Origin: Aspidapion aeneum
Lineage: Eukaryota > Arthropoda > Insecta > Coleoptera > Brentidae
NCBI GenBank assembly: GCA_963576565.1
Contig: OY755047.1
Location: 3,213,501 to 3,277,500 of the forward strand
DNA: 64,000 nt
Reading direction: 5' to 3'
Shown: positions 54,768 to 64,000 of the stretch, one piece after another
Position numbering within the stretch: position 1 is the first letter of the stretch
Layout: the number at the start of each line of letters is the position of its first letter
Translations under genes and position numbers: made by a program
Notes under the pieces: model-generated
What the model was told of the DNA's origin: nothing
The model's input: the letters and a program-made list of their open reading frames with translations, nothing else
Database searches by the model: none

Positions 54768-56620
54768 TTACTTTTTCTCTTGAGTATAAATATTAAAAAT
54801 GCAGTTATGCACATTTTGGATATTTATATTTGCAGCCGAAGTATTTTCAATTTTTGGTGAATTTCTCTGCTGTATATTTATTGTTTCTGAAATGTTTGAC
54901 AACATATTATTTTGAGCATCAGACACATTAGATGTAGTAAAATCTCTGGTTGAACTTCCATTGCTGGCTGCTACTGGGAAGCTCCCGCCTGCACCTGCTC
55001 CAATTTTTTTAGCATTATCAACTTTTTGTCTCAGTGAGTGCTCAATATATCCTTCAGCAACAGAGTTTGAATGCCAGCCGCCCAAATTTTTAAGGTTTAA
55101 TATGTCTCCACCGCCTTCTATTAGGAGTGTGGCAGCGGTGCGCCTGAATGTGTGTCCGGTGAATTCTTGTGGATTTTTAAGCTGTAGAAATTTGGCGATT
55201 TTGGCAGGTGCCCCTCCTACGCCATGAAGACCTACTGGCTGCTTTCTACATTTTCCTTGAGAGTAAAATAAAAAGAATCTTTCATGCGGAACATTTGGGG
55301 GCCTTAGATTTTTGTATTTTTTAAATAACTTCAAATTTCTTTCACCAAGAATTACGAAAGTTCTTGAAACATTTGTTTTAGTGTTTGGTATATTGACTAT
55401 TATCATGTCTTCTTTCTCAGTGACGTCTTTTAGGGTTAATTTAGTAATTTCTTCCCTCCTCATTGCTCCCGAAATGGCCATGATCGTTACAACCTAAAAT
55501 CAAAAAGTAAATTTAAAATTTTTGCTAACTTTACAATTTGTGAACAGTCCCATATGCAACCGATCCGTAATAAAAACTGGTATTTTTCCTCGTCTTGTTC
55601 TTTTCACTAGCCGCAGTCGAGCGTTGCCGGATTTTATTATTTTTATCATTAAGAATGCTAAGTTATTAAACAATCGGATACCTAGTACCACAGCCTACCT
55701 AGGTAGGCTGTGCTAGTACTAACCTAGATAGTTTTAAAAATACTTTTTCCACTATTATTTAAGTAATTAGTTAAAGTATACATTTTTTATATTATTTTTT
55801 GATAAAAATAAAGATGGTAAAACAAAAAAATCTGTGTTGTATGTTTTTTTTTGTAATTTAAATGGCAAAATTTGTATGAATCTTTTGTTTGTAATAAATA
55901 ATAGTTGTAATTGAATTCCAATTTGAGTTTTTTATTTGGTTCCAAAGAATCTATATAAAACAAATTGGCATCATTGCTTAGCTTGGTAGTCCTTGTGTTA
56001 TGTTATGATTATTTTAGTTAGGTTATTGAATGAAAATTAATAAATAGAATTGTTTTTTGTTTTTACAGAAAAAATTGTTAATTGAAGCTAATAAAATTTT
56101 AAAATTTGGTTAAAAGTTACAGTGCAGTTGTTGGGATTGAAACACACGTTTTTATAACAAAAATAGCAAGGAGAATAATTAGGTTTGTTTGTATTTTACT
56201 TACTTTGAGCATTAAAAATTCCTCATCCCTTGCTTCTTCCAAAAATTTATTAATTTCTTCTCCACTGAAAACTCTGGCCTTTTTAGGCTTATATCCTGCA
56301 GACTTTTTCTTTAAAAATGCAATTAGCTTGTAGTAGCGACTAATATCAATATTTCTCCTTAATGATAAGCAAGTTTTTATTGTTGAAAATAAACTCCATA
56401 AACTATTGGACTTCAATGTGGCTGATTTTTCGGCAAAATATGCCACTAGGACATTTTCATCAATTGATTTAACTTTGTTTGTGTGACACCAATTAAGGAA
56501 TACATCATAATTTCTAGTATATCTCTCTTTGGATTTTTCTGGTAGCAAGTCGAAAGTTACCTTTGATGCTGCTTCAATTATTTCTTCCGGATTTAATTCT
56601 TCATTCATGTCCAAGTCCAT
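54768..56620 (-). CDS. Tyrosine recombinase (Crypton-type), two exons, 380 residues
   Basis: Exon 1 is 56620-56204 (139 codons) and ends CTCAAA before GTAAGT. Exon 2 is 55493-54768 and begins after ATTTTAG. The join is in phase 0. Residues 1-115 form an alpha-helical N-terminal DNA-binding (SAM-like) region (LPEKSKERYTRNYDVFLNWC, LVAYFAEKSATLKSNSLWSL). The catalytic domain contains MAISGAMRREEITKLTLKDV with the first Arg, GHTFRRTAATLLIEGGG with H-x-x-R, NLGGWHSNSVAEGYIEHS with the W/H position and the Tyr nucleophile. So R, H-x-x-R, W and Y are all present. The last 65 residues are low-complexity, Asn/Ser-rich. No disabling change is seen. It would cut and rejoin DNA through a 3'-phosphotyrosine. 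An ancient host gene is the alternative, but the insertion boundaries favour an element. Confidence 0.75.
55689..55712. repeat. 24-bp perfect palindrome in the recombinase intron
   Basis: CACAGCCTACCT and its exact complement AGGTAGGCTGTG meet without spacer, inside the intron 55494-56203. Confidence 0.85.
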
Positions 56621-56776
56621 AATTTACTTATTATTTTTTTAAATATCTCTTTTTAAACACAAGTTTTTTATTTAAAAGGCAGCCATATTGATTTATTTTA
56701 AATGTCAAAGCTGTCAAAACAAAACAATTTTTATAAGCTGTCATCACAAAGTCATGGCTAATTTGACTGAAATAGG

Positions 56777-56837
56777 GACCGGAAAGAGAACAAGAGACCG
56801 GAAAATTAAAAATAAAGATCACTTTGGAGACCGGAAA
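56777..56837. promoter_or_regulatory. Right-end GACCGGAAA direct repeats of the Crypton-like element
   Basis: Three copies at 56777-56785, 56796-56804 and 56829-56837, followed by a hairpin ACTTTCTGTAC / GTACAGAAAGT at 56870-56899 and a degenerate inverted copy TTTTCTGGTC near 56906. The same 9-mer occurs at the left end (54440) and, inverted, at 54533. Confidence 0.5.
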
Positions 56838-57677
56838 GAATCTGAACTAAACCCGCACTGTAAAATGAAACTTTCTGTACAAAAAAATGTACAGAAAGTG
56901 TATGTTTTCTGGTCGGTTGAAAAAAAAATATTTAATATTATTGTACTAAAAATAAAGTGCTTTAGAAGCAACTGTTTAAAAATACTTTTAAAATGTTTTT
57001 TCACTGTTATGTTAATTTTGCAGTAAAATTTTTAAACTTTTAATAATAAATTAAATGTACTTTAAGAGTAACTTCTTCAAAATGTTATTAAAATGTTTTT
57101 TTTTTAAGTATTTTATTTTCAAAGTAAAATCTTTAATTGTCTTGTACTAAAATAAAGTGCTTTAAAAGCAACTGCGTAAATATACTTTTAAAGTGTTTTT
57201 ATGCCATAACCCTGGCTGCACTTGTCATTCTTTAAAGAGAAAGTATAACTTTTCGTTGTATTAAAAATAAAGAACTAAAATGTTGCGTTTTTTGTACTTT
57301 TAAACATAATGCAAATTAGACAATAAAAAAATAATAAAAATAATGCATATCGTTGCCGATGCCAGTAGTTGCTAGCAGTTAAAGTACAATATTAGTAAAG
57401 TACCAGCAGGTGAATATTTGCTGGGTACACAGAGATAAAAATGTTATAGAAAGTCCATAAACTGTTTTTGCCGTGACAGTTTATTTTTTTACCTTACCAA
57501 AGTCCATAAAAGCAAACTTTTATTCGAACTTTTGGCATGAGTTCAAGAAAAGCACTGTCCGCTTGGATTTACGGATTTTTTGCACTTAATTCGACAAGTT
57601 TTCCGACCACGTGACATCATAATTTAAACTATACAGCCGAACCACATGAACAAAAGCCAACCACAATGATAGAAATA

Positions 57678-58304
57678 CAGTAAAACCTCCTATAAGCGGA
57701 CACTCACGGTTTCGTCGATTTTGTCCGCTTATTGGAGCTGTCCGCTCGTAAGAAAGAACTGCGAAATTTTGATATATATTTATTAACAATTTTCGCTGCT
57801 TGAGTTTTTCCGATATTAAATTTTTTAGCGATCTTTTGAGCTCATAGAAGTTCCTTCTCCGAAACGTTAACAACATCCATTTTTACACGTCAACTAAGAA
57901 GTTTTTTACTGGGCGCCATTTCAAAGAGATCTATTCTTACCCAACTGAATATTAGAAATAAAACACAGCAGTCGCGCCGAATAAAATATGCTGTAAATAC
58001 GACAGAAGTATTTCGTCTCCGCATTAAAACGGAAAGAGAAAATTCCCCGGCTGCAAAGTGCGTTGTTGTCAACATACTAAAAATTATTTATACCCATGTC
58101 GTGCAGCGCTTCGTCCCGTTGTCAAAGGTTCGCGTCCGGTTAAAAGAGGTTTCAGAGTTTTTTAACCAAAAAAAAATTTCCGCGTCCGGTTATAGGACTG
58201 AATCTTACATGTAAAGATATAGAGAAAAGCTTGGTTCCAACAAATTTGTCCGCTTAAAGGGAGTGTCCGCTTATTAGAGGTGTCCGCAAGGAGAGGTTTC
58301 ACTT
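57678..58304 (-). mobile_element. Tigger derivative, third GCGGAC-family copy
   Basis: CAGTAAAACCTCCTATAAGC to GGAGAGGTTTCACTT, with TA on both sides. The HTH frame is present (MAPSKKLLS at 57890 and upstream) but broken at the LLS stop. 627 bp. Confidence 0.8.
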
Positions 58305-59820
58305 TATTAGTTACTTTACTGTGCCTTAAATAGAACAATGTGTTAAAGATTTTGTAATAATAATCTTAATAAATTATTTGGGTGCACACAACTGCGAGTA
58401 GTGGATGTGTACACTAACAAACCACGCCTTCGTGATGAACTGAGGGTAATCAGCGTGCGCACATTTCTTTTTAATTTATACCACGTGACCAGCGTTCTAT
58501 CTAGGGGTAGCATTTTTGTATGGGCCATAAGGATATGGGCGGACAGATTAACGTTGCCAGTTTAGCGAAAATATCAGTATAATCTGCTAGTTCGCGAAAG
58601 GTTAACTCAGTTTTATGCAAGTGCATTCATTAAAGGCGGTGATAAACAACCAGAATAATACCTTAAAATTCTGCTTGTTCTTAAATGTAAATAATTAACT
58701 TACTTTTGAAAACAAACAGTATTTTAAAGAGTTATTCTTGTTATTGATTTTCGTTTCACATTCACTAAAGTCAATTTTTTACACCACAGTTTACCAGTCT
58801 ATTGGTAATCTAACTATTATTTAATTTTAGTTTTTTTTTAATGCATTTTTAGTCTAACCCTAACAAAGGTACACTTTGCAAGAGTTTTTTAATTGATGAT
58901 ATGTTTAATAAATGTCCTAGTGTAGCTCTTTTTTTTATTTTTTTTATTTTACTATGTGATTGTAATATACCTTTTAATCTGTGTTTTTTAAATCAATATG
59001 TATTTTAACAATAATTATTAAGTTTTACAGAATGATACTAAGTAGTATAGGTATTAAGTGTTGGTGAAATTGTTTGAACTTTTGACCACAACTATGGTAT
59101 TATGTAAAAGACTTTATTTATTATCTATTTATATTTAATGCTTTGTCAATAAAAATTTTGTATTTTTCTGACAATAAAGCATATTTGAAATTGAAATTTG
59201 AAATTGAAATGGTAGATCACAGTGAACGCAGCGTGGTTATAGGACGCGGGAGGGTGGTTGAGACCTTAGGGGGGCGGCAGAAGTGGTATTGAGCCTCAAA
59301 AGTAGTTCCGCGGAGCTCATTTAGTAATGCTTGTTAAACTAAAAACGAAAATTTTCAGAAAATATTAAAGTAATGTTATTTTAAATGCTCGCAGGCGACA
59401 TGCACCAAGGCAAAATTTTTTTAAATCCAAAAGGAACATTTTTAAACAAAAATCGATACAACAAGAAAAGTTGATGGTAAAGTTAATCGTTTTAAGGTAA
59501 AATTGGTTAAATAATACTTTTAGCTAACCCTTTTTTTAAACCAAAATCTAATGCCGACATAAAACTTGTGTATCATATTGGGTTAAAATCGTTTGAGGTG
59601 TTCATGAGTTATCGTTTATTGAGACAGACAATTTATTTTTTTATCCGATCTAGGTGTTTTAGGAACTTAATAACTCACATTTAATAAAATGTTAAAAATA
59701 AAATGTTCATGTTTTTAATAGTCCACTTCTTGTATGTGACAATTCAAGTAATAATTCTTGCCCTAAAAAAATGTTCCTGATTGTCCGCCCCTTGACGAGT
59801 GCGACCGCGTGCGCCTGTAG
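58305..59820. other. Intergenic sequence
   Basis: AT-rich, no gene recognised. TTTGAAATTGAAATTTGAAATTGAAAT at about 59185 is a short tandem repeat; 59215-59300 is GC-richer and unassigned. Confidence 0.4.
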
Positions 59821-59866
59821 TAATTTATCAAGGTGACCTTTGACAACGCTGCAAATCTTTCTGCAG

Positions 59867-59968
59867 GACTCGGGCGTATCGCAGTCTCTTTTTAATAAAT
59901 GCTATACTCTATCTGTTTTTTATCCTCTTATGAAAATGTATACCCCTAGATATGAACTTGTTTACGCG
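59867..59968 (+). CDS. Candidate isolated exon, 34 codons
   Basis: Preceded by ATCTTTCTGCAG and followed by GTATGTAAAA, both good splice sites. Only one frame is open throughout: DSGVSQSLFNKCYTLSVFYP, LMKMYTPRYELVYA. Phase 0 on both sides. No partner exon was identified and I do not recognise the sequence. A chance open frame of this length is quite likely. Confidence 0.25.
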
Positions 59969-60294
59969 GTATGTAAAAAAAGCAAAAGAAAATTAAATCA
60001 AGGAACACTTTTTAAAAGTTTATCATAACAGCTATATCTAATGTTAAAAGTGAATTTAAAATTTTATTTACGTCTTAAGCATTTTAACTTTTTAAAAGGT
60101 ACATGTTTCAACCAAACCCTACTTCGTCCTTTTGAAAATGAAAGAAAATAGAAAATCGAAATTGATTGAACTCAACGGCAAATAAATAGAGGTCAAGAAC
60201 TTTCAGACGGAGTCGAGAAAAATCTTGGAACAAAAAATTATCATCTAGGTCACTGTGTATAGATATTGAAAAAAAAAATAATAGTTTACTTACG

Positions 60295-60355
60295 GAAAAT
60301 TCTGTTCCTGGCAGGTTGCGTTCGCCCCCCTGGCTCCTATATGACACGCCACTGC
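60295..60355 (-). mobile_element. hAT-like end fragment
   Basis: GCGTTCGCCCCCCTGGCTCC and CGCCACTG form a hAT-type right terminus. The rest is not recognisable. Confidence 0.4.
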
Positions 60356-60359
60356 CAAA

Positions 60360-60516
60360 GCAGGTCCTAGAATGGCTATAAAAAAGAGGGCATCCTAAAC
60401 TAGAATGGCAATAGTCAGTCCCAAGATCAATGAGTTAAAAAAACCTGACAGAAGATGATTGTCAGGATCGAAAGGTGGAGAATAGGCGTTGGAGAACGTA
60501 GAAAAATGTTTTAAAC
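60360..60516 (+). pseudogene. LINE 3' tail fragment
   Basis: With one stop read through, GACAGAAGATGATTGTCAGG onward gives an RTE/jockey-like ending (CQDRKRWRIGVGER). It is the target of the R1/I-like LINE copy that follows. Confidence 0.4.
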
Positions 60517-60521
60517 CGACA

Positions 60522-60529
<8 letters not shown>

Positions 60530-60553
<24 letters not shown>

Positions 60554-61246
60554 TGGGGTAGGCTCTAGGCCTGGCGACTAGGCACATGAAGCGCCCTTTT
60601 CGCCAACCCCCGGGCATCCCCCTACTGCGTCCTTCCTTCGCTAAGGAATCTGCCCGTCTTCTGTACAAAGGCCAGAATATCGGGCCACCTCAGATTCAGA
60701 AGGTCCTCCGTCCCAAAGGTTTCCTCTTCGAATACCTCTCTTCTTGCCTCCTTATATGAGTCCTCGGCCCAGCATCGCTCGCACGTCGCGTCGGTCTTCA
60801 CTCTCATTTACGCCAGGTAGGACGCAGTGTCCGGTTAGGACTCCCACTATGGCTCCCACCTCTCTCCATGTTCTACGGAGCAGCTAGTCCCTACTGGATT
60901 TGCTGTATCCTGTCACGTAGATACTCCTTTGCCTGTCCTGTGTTGGTCCATTCCTTTTGTATCTCTTTCTGGGTCCACTCCATTATCCGTTAGGGCCGAC
61001 TTCATTTGCCCTCTTGTGAGTCCCAGGAAAGGCTCTGGCACGACGCATTTTTGCCGGGATCCACCCCTGGCGAGTTCGTCCGCTTTCTCGTTCCCTGGGA
61101 CTCCCATGTGGCCTGGGACCCATACGAGCTCCACCTCTCTTAGTCCGGCCAACTCTTGAAGTGCATCTGCGCACTCCGGCACCAAACACACGGGCATGGT
61201 TGGTTTGCACAGTGCTTTCAGCATAGCTTGACTGTCTGAATAGATG
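60530..61246 (-). mobile_element. R1/I-like LINE, 5'-truncated copy 2, with (TAG)n tail
   Basis: Flanked by the 13-bp repeat CGACATAGTAGTA (60517-60529 and 61247-61259). The tail on this strand is TAGTAGTAG. It encodes the same RNase H region on the minus strand. Confidence 0.85.
60622..61246 (-). pseudogene. LINE RNase H region, frameshifted
   Basis: YSDSQAMLKALCKPTMPVCL, ADALQELAGLREVELVWVPG, HMGVPGNEKADELARGGSRQ and FLGLTRGQMKSALTD are recognisable. After about 60970 the frame is lost, and CERCWAEDSYKEARREVFEE at 60700-60790 marks the C-terminal knuckle. It is truncated at nearly the same codon (DSQ) as copy 1. Confidence 0.75.
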
Positions 61247-61261
61247 CGACATAGTAGTATC

Positions 61262-61640
61262 ACTGAAAAAAATAAATATTGATTGAACAAAACATATCTA
61301 TACCTAAGTCCAGTAAAAGCTTTTCCTATTGAAGTACGAGAAAGGAATCCGAAATTTAGATGTATCCAACAGAGATACCCTGTCTTTTCTTTTTTTTTCA
61401 TGACTAAGCCTTCTAAAGTGGCCTCTCATATCCCTACCAAAAGTCGCCGAAATCGGGGATGACTTGCATCGTCGCGCGTCGCCTATAAAAGGATCCGCGC
61501 CGGACCTCGTTTAAAAATCGATACAAACTTCTCCCTAAAAAATCAAGGTTCGAACAAAAACGAGTGCTCTTCTTATAAAGGCGGCCAACAACTTTGGCTT
61601 TTCAGAATTACTTTGAAACACCCTGTAAAACAAACTTTAT
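61262..61640. other. Unassigned; TATA-type promoter candidate
   Basis: GCGTCGCCTATAAAAGGATC at about 61474-61493 is a TATA box in a GC-rich setting. No gene follows within 400 bases. The rest is not recognised. Confidence 0.35.
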
Positions 61641-61642
61641 AT

Positions 61643-61876
61643 GTAGGGGAAAGAGGGGCAAAATGGGATACTTAATTTTATAGGCTTATGTCTTCTATTA
61701 AATGATCACCATTGCGTTCGTCATTAGGAATTAAATTGGCTAGATATGTTAGCTTTATGTTTTAATTTTCAGTTTAAGCGAATAAGAACTCCATCATGCT
61801 TTTATTTTTAATTTTTTTAAAAGTTACTCTTTTACCGCATACTGGTAAGTATCCGATATTGCCCCTCTTTCCCCTA
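61643..61876. mobile_element. Small TIR MITE
   Basis: GTAGGGGAAAGAGGGGCAAA and the inverted TTGCCCCTCTTTCCCCTAC bound a 234-bp AT-rich segment. No target duplication is clear. Confidence 0.7.
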
Positions 61877-61879
61877 CTC

Positions 61880-62420
61880 TGTAAACTGTATCAATTTACG
61901 AGAAATGCTTTCGTGAGCAGTTTTTTTCCTTGCACTTTTTTTTCTGTATTTTGTTTGCCCTGATACTTCGCCCCACAAGAGGACCACCCCTGGCTCAAAC
62001 AAACTATATTTTCCCATTTCCAAAGAGTAAAAGAATGTTAAAAAATTCAAAAGCCGATGATCTTTACAGGGCTATTTTCGAGCGTTTCCAGGCTGTTTTT
62101 CAGACTTTAAAAATTCATTTTGACTCCCAAAACAGCCATTTCTGACTTCCTCAGTTATTTTTTGCCTTTCTTTAGAGGGTTATTCCTGTTCCCCTTACAA
62201 ACACACACCTGTTATCTCAACGAAGGGTGAAAGTATCAAAAAATATATTCCACTAAAAATACAGCAGGTTTTGTTATTGAAAAAAAATTGAGAACGGTTA
62301 TAAAGGAAAATTTAGAAAGCTTGGTATTAAACGAAGGGACAATGTATTCATAAAACCTTGAAAAGTTTTAATAAAAGGACGGAAATATTAACCAAAAAAA
62401 AAGTCAAATTCGGGTTACTG
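61880..62420. other. Intergenic sequence
   Basis: No gene or element recognised. Confidence 0.4.
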
Positions 62421-62421
62421 G

Positions 62422-63407
62422 TAGGGTTACCAGACGTCCGGATTAATCCGGACATGTCCGGATTTTTACTACGTCCGGGTGGGTCCGGGCGGATTTTTCA
62501 TAAACGTCCGGATTTTAAAGTAGCCGCATTTGTAAACATCAAATAATGCAAAATAAACTAGTTTCAAAAAATGTAATTAAACAATAATCGTCGATAAATT
62601 TAGCAGTGTGAATTTTCCTTTAAGCGGTCTTCACATAACGTTTTACCTTACATCTTGCCTGTTCAGTCAAAACGCATCAAGTAAAATTTTGTGTGTAGAC
62701 GGAGAAACGGACGTTTTACTTGAACTGATTTAAGACGGAAGACCGCCAGAGAACTGACCGGATCACGCATTTTTTTCCAATAAAACCATCGTTTTGTATC
62801 AAAAACTGATCTAAAAATGTACGTTAAAACTATCAAGTGTCTACGCTAGGCTTTCAACCGTCATACTTGACCCTTTTGACTGACAGGCAAGACGATGGTA
62901 AAACGTTATGCTAAGACCCCGCTTAAAGTAGTATTATTAATTTCGCCTTGTGGTCTTAAGCACACACAATTTTTTTGATGAAGTTTGTAATCTAAAAAAG
63001 TACATATCAGACAATTTTACTTCTGATGACCACAATCTGCCTACCCACGAAAAATTGGCAAAATATTTTAAGTATTTCTACCCAGTGGACCAAAGAACGA
63101 AATAGGCTGCTTTTATCTTCTGTAATAAGGAATACTCATGACTTCATACAATTTAAGAAATATGAGCTGCTCAGAATTTTACAATTTTGTACTTCTGCCT
63201 AAAAATTCAACGCTGTTGAATAAAATACAAAGCAGTAAAAAGTACCTATAAAATAGTACGTATATTATGTTATTTATTAGTTATTGTTACAATAAAAAAA
63301 AAGTTGATTTTTTGTGTGTGGCATCGAAAAAATTTTGACGTCCAGATTTTGTCCGGATTTTCTTGACGGCTGGTCCTGGGTAGAGACGTTTTCATCTGGT
63401 AACCCTA
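62422..63407 (+). mobile_element. hAT element G, copy 2 (no Helentron-like insertion)
   Basis: TAGGGTTACCAGACGTCCGG at the left and CATCTGGTAACCCTA at the right; flanks GTTACTGG and TACTGGTT share TACTGG, a decayed or shortened duplication. Contains the piggyBac MITE at 62624-62922 and a stop-filled transposase end at 62975-63240. The 7-T run at 62969 is the empty site for the Helentron-like element of copy 1. Confidence 0.8.
62624..62922. mobile_element. piggyBac-like MITE, copy 3
   Basis: GCGGTCTTCACATAACG to GTTATGCTAAGACCCCGC, with TTAA at 62620-62623 and 62923-62926. Same location within the hAT as copy 1. Confidence 0.8.
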
Positions 63408-63544
63408 TACTGGTTTGGCAAATTTCCAAAAATTAATAATATTGAACTTTCGCAAAGTATAAAAGCAAATAAAAAAAAACAAAAAATATTTGAAAGAAAA
63501 ATTCTTAACACCGGACGTCCCAGGAACGTCCCTGTAGGTCCAGT

Positions 63545-64000
63545 GGCGGGTGCTACAGGGAGGGCAACGGGGCAGTGCCTCGAAAACAAACAGTATTTTT
63601 AATTGATTTATTTAAAAAAAGTCAAATCTTTCCTTACGACATATCTAGTTCTTTTTGTTAGTCTGTGGTTAACAAAAGGCGATTAATTGTGTAAACGCAG
63701 GCGCGGGAGGAATGTTTGTTTTAGTTAACGTCGGCCATATTCATTGTGCGAAAACGTTCGTTGTCCTTCCTATGTGTTGCCGATGCTATCCTTAGTGAAG
63801 TTAGTATGAGTTTGTTTTGATTTGGGGTAGGTCAGTAGTTAAAACCTTGCCGATCGCGTGTCCATTGTTTGTTTTTGTTTGTTTTTAAAATAAAAATAAA
63901 TACAGCCGATTATATAACTGCGCAAATTTAAATACGTTGATATATGAACTCGATTACAAATAAAATCTTTAGGGCCACATAGACCGGACCTAAAAATCCT
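63545..64000 (-). mobile_element. hAT-like repeat family E, copy 3, running off the window
   Basis: Begins CAGTGGCGGGTGCTACAGGG and is inverted relative to 29160-30055 and 52137-53850 (AATTGATTTATTTAAAAAAA, GAGTTTGTTTTGATTTGGGG, GGGCCACATAGACCGGACC). It contains a third, empty version of the LINE target near 63790. The other end lies beyond the window. Confidence 0.7.

Larger units (their letters stand above)
54421..56922 (-). mobile_element. Crypton-like tyrosine-recombinase element
   Basis: About 2.5 kb inserted in CAGTA/AAATATTT of repeat F, defined by comparison with the empty copy at 12368. It has no terminal inverted repeats and no obvious target duplication beyond a shared A run, as expected for elements that integrate by tyrosine recombination. 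It carries one gene (54768-56620, minus), a clustered inverted structure at its left end (54440-54541) and GACCGGAAA repeats at both ends. Confidence 0.7.
53897..57425. mobile_element. Repeat family F, copy 2, interrupted by the Crypton-like element
   Basis: GGAACAACGGCCTGCATCAG to TTTTCACAGTA (53899-54420) and AAATATTTAATATTATTGTAC to ATATTTGCTGGG (about 56923-57425) are collinear with 11950-12797. The left terminus CCCAGCAAA is missing, replaced by a hAT end. The 2.5-kb difference is the Crypton-like insertion. Confidence 0.75.

Noticed and set aside
60929..61252. Plus and minus frames overlapping the LINE RNase H
   Set aside because: Shadow frames of the RNase H coding region.
1..64000. 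CRISPR array, bacterial operon or integrated viral genome
   Set aside because: No regularly spaced direct repeats with unique spacers, no Shine-Dalgarno-led gene runs, and no viral structural or polymerase genes apart from retroelement reverse transcriptases.

Overview
This is eukaryotic nuclear DNA, almost certainly from a repeat-rich insect genome. It is strongly AT-rich. Short exons with GT-AG splice sites sit in a sea of degenerate transposons. The transposon mix is typical of insects: RTE-like and R1/I-like LINEs, Penelope-like elements, pogo/Tigger, mariner, piggyBac, PIF/Harbinger, several hAT families and a Helentron-like family with a (CTGT)n tract. A THAP-domain exon of a type I associate with insect mobile genes is also present. 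There are no rRNA or tRNA genes that I can recognise, no CRISPR array and no operon. I cannot name the species.

Only three loci look like meaningful protein-coding units. (1) At 54.77-56.62 kb (minus) a two-exon gene encodes a predicted 380-residue tyrosine recombinase with all catalytic residues. It lies inside a 2.5-kb insertion that interrupts an older repeat, whose uninterrupted copy is at 11.84-12.80 kb. I interpret the insertion as a Crypton-type element, the best candidate here for an intact, little-described system. (2) At 30.63-36.87 kb (plus) five short exons join in one frame into a predicted 134-residue protein of unknown function. Its introns hold a hAT MITE and two Helentron-like insertions, one ending 17 bases before a splice acceptor. 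(3) At 40.4-41.5 kb a THAP-domain exon and a small YqaJ-transposon-like first exon face each other, each with a TGACGTCA site upstream.

Layout. 0.9-1.45 kb: LINE tail. 2.16-2.34 kb: CGAGA-rich block. 3.65-5.44 kb: hAT element carrying a piggyBac MITE and a Helentron-like insertion; its empty counterpart is at 62.42-63.41 kb. 6.2-6.74 kb: piggyBac MITE with a Penelope fragment containing a hammerhead-like motif. 7.5-9.28 kb: two Tigger derivatives. 11.16-13.4 kb: hAT MITEs, repeat F and a broken LINE. 14.8-15.9 kb: 145-bp tandem repeat. 16.46-17.09 kb: foldback MITE. 17.55-19.74 kb: dead mariner split by a LINE. 20.36-21.29 kb: mini-Harbinger. 21.9-24.4 kb: tandem repeats and hAT MITEs. 25.1-26.2 kb: LINE split by a foldback Penelope fragment. 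26.5-28.4 kb: repeat G. 28.4-37 kb: candidate host gene. 37.4-40.3 kb: tandem repeat, MITE and second short LINE copy. 42.7-43.64 kb: 937-bp near-perfect palindrome. 44.2-45.4 kb: Penelope fragment and Helentron-like copy. 46-48.3 kb: Tigger, LINE and an aberrant hAT MITE. 48.9-50.6 kb: Penelope element split by a TIR element. 50.9-53.85 kb: four-level nested stack. 53.9-57.4 kb: repeat F with the Crypton. 57.7-58.3 kb: Tigger. 60.4-61.25 kb: R1/I-like LINE. 61.6-64 kb: MITE and hAT copies.

The window is informative because several insertions can be read against an empty paralogous site in the same window. This gives insertion order and target-site behaviour without outside data.
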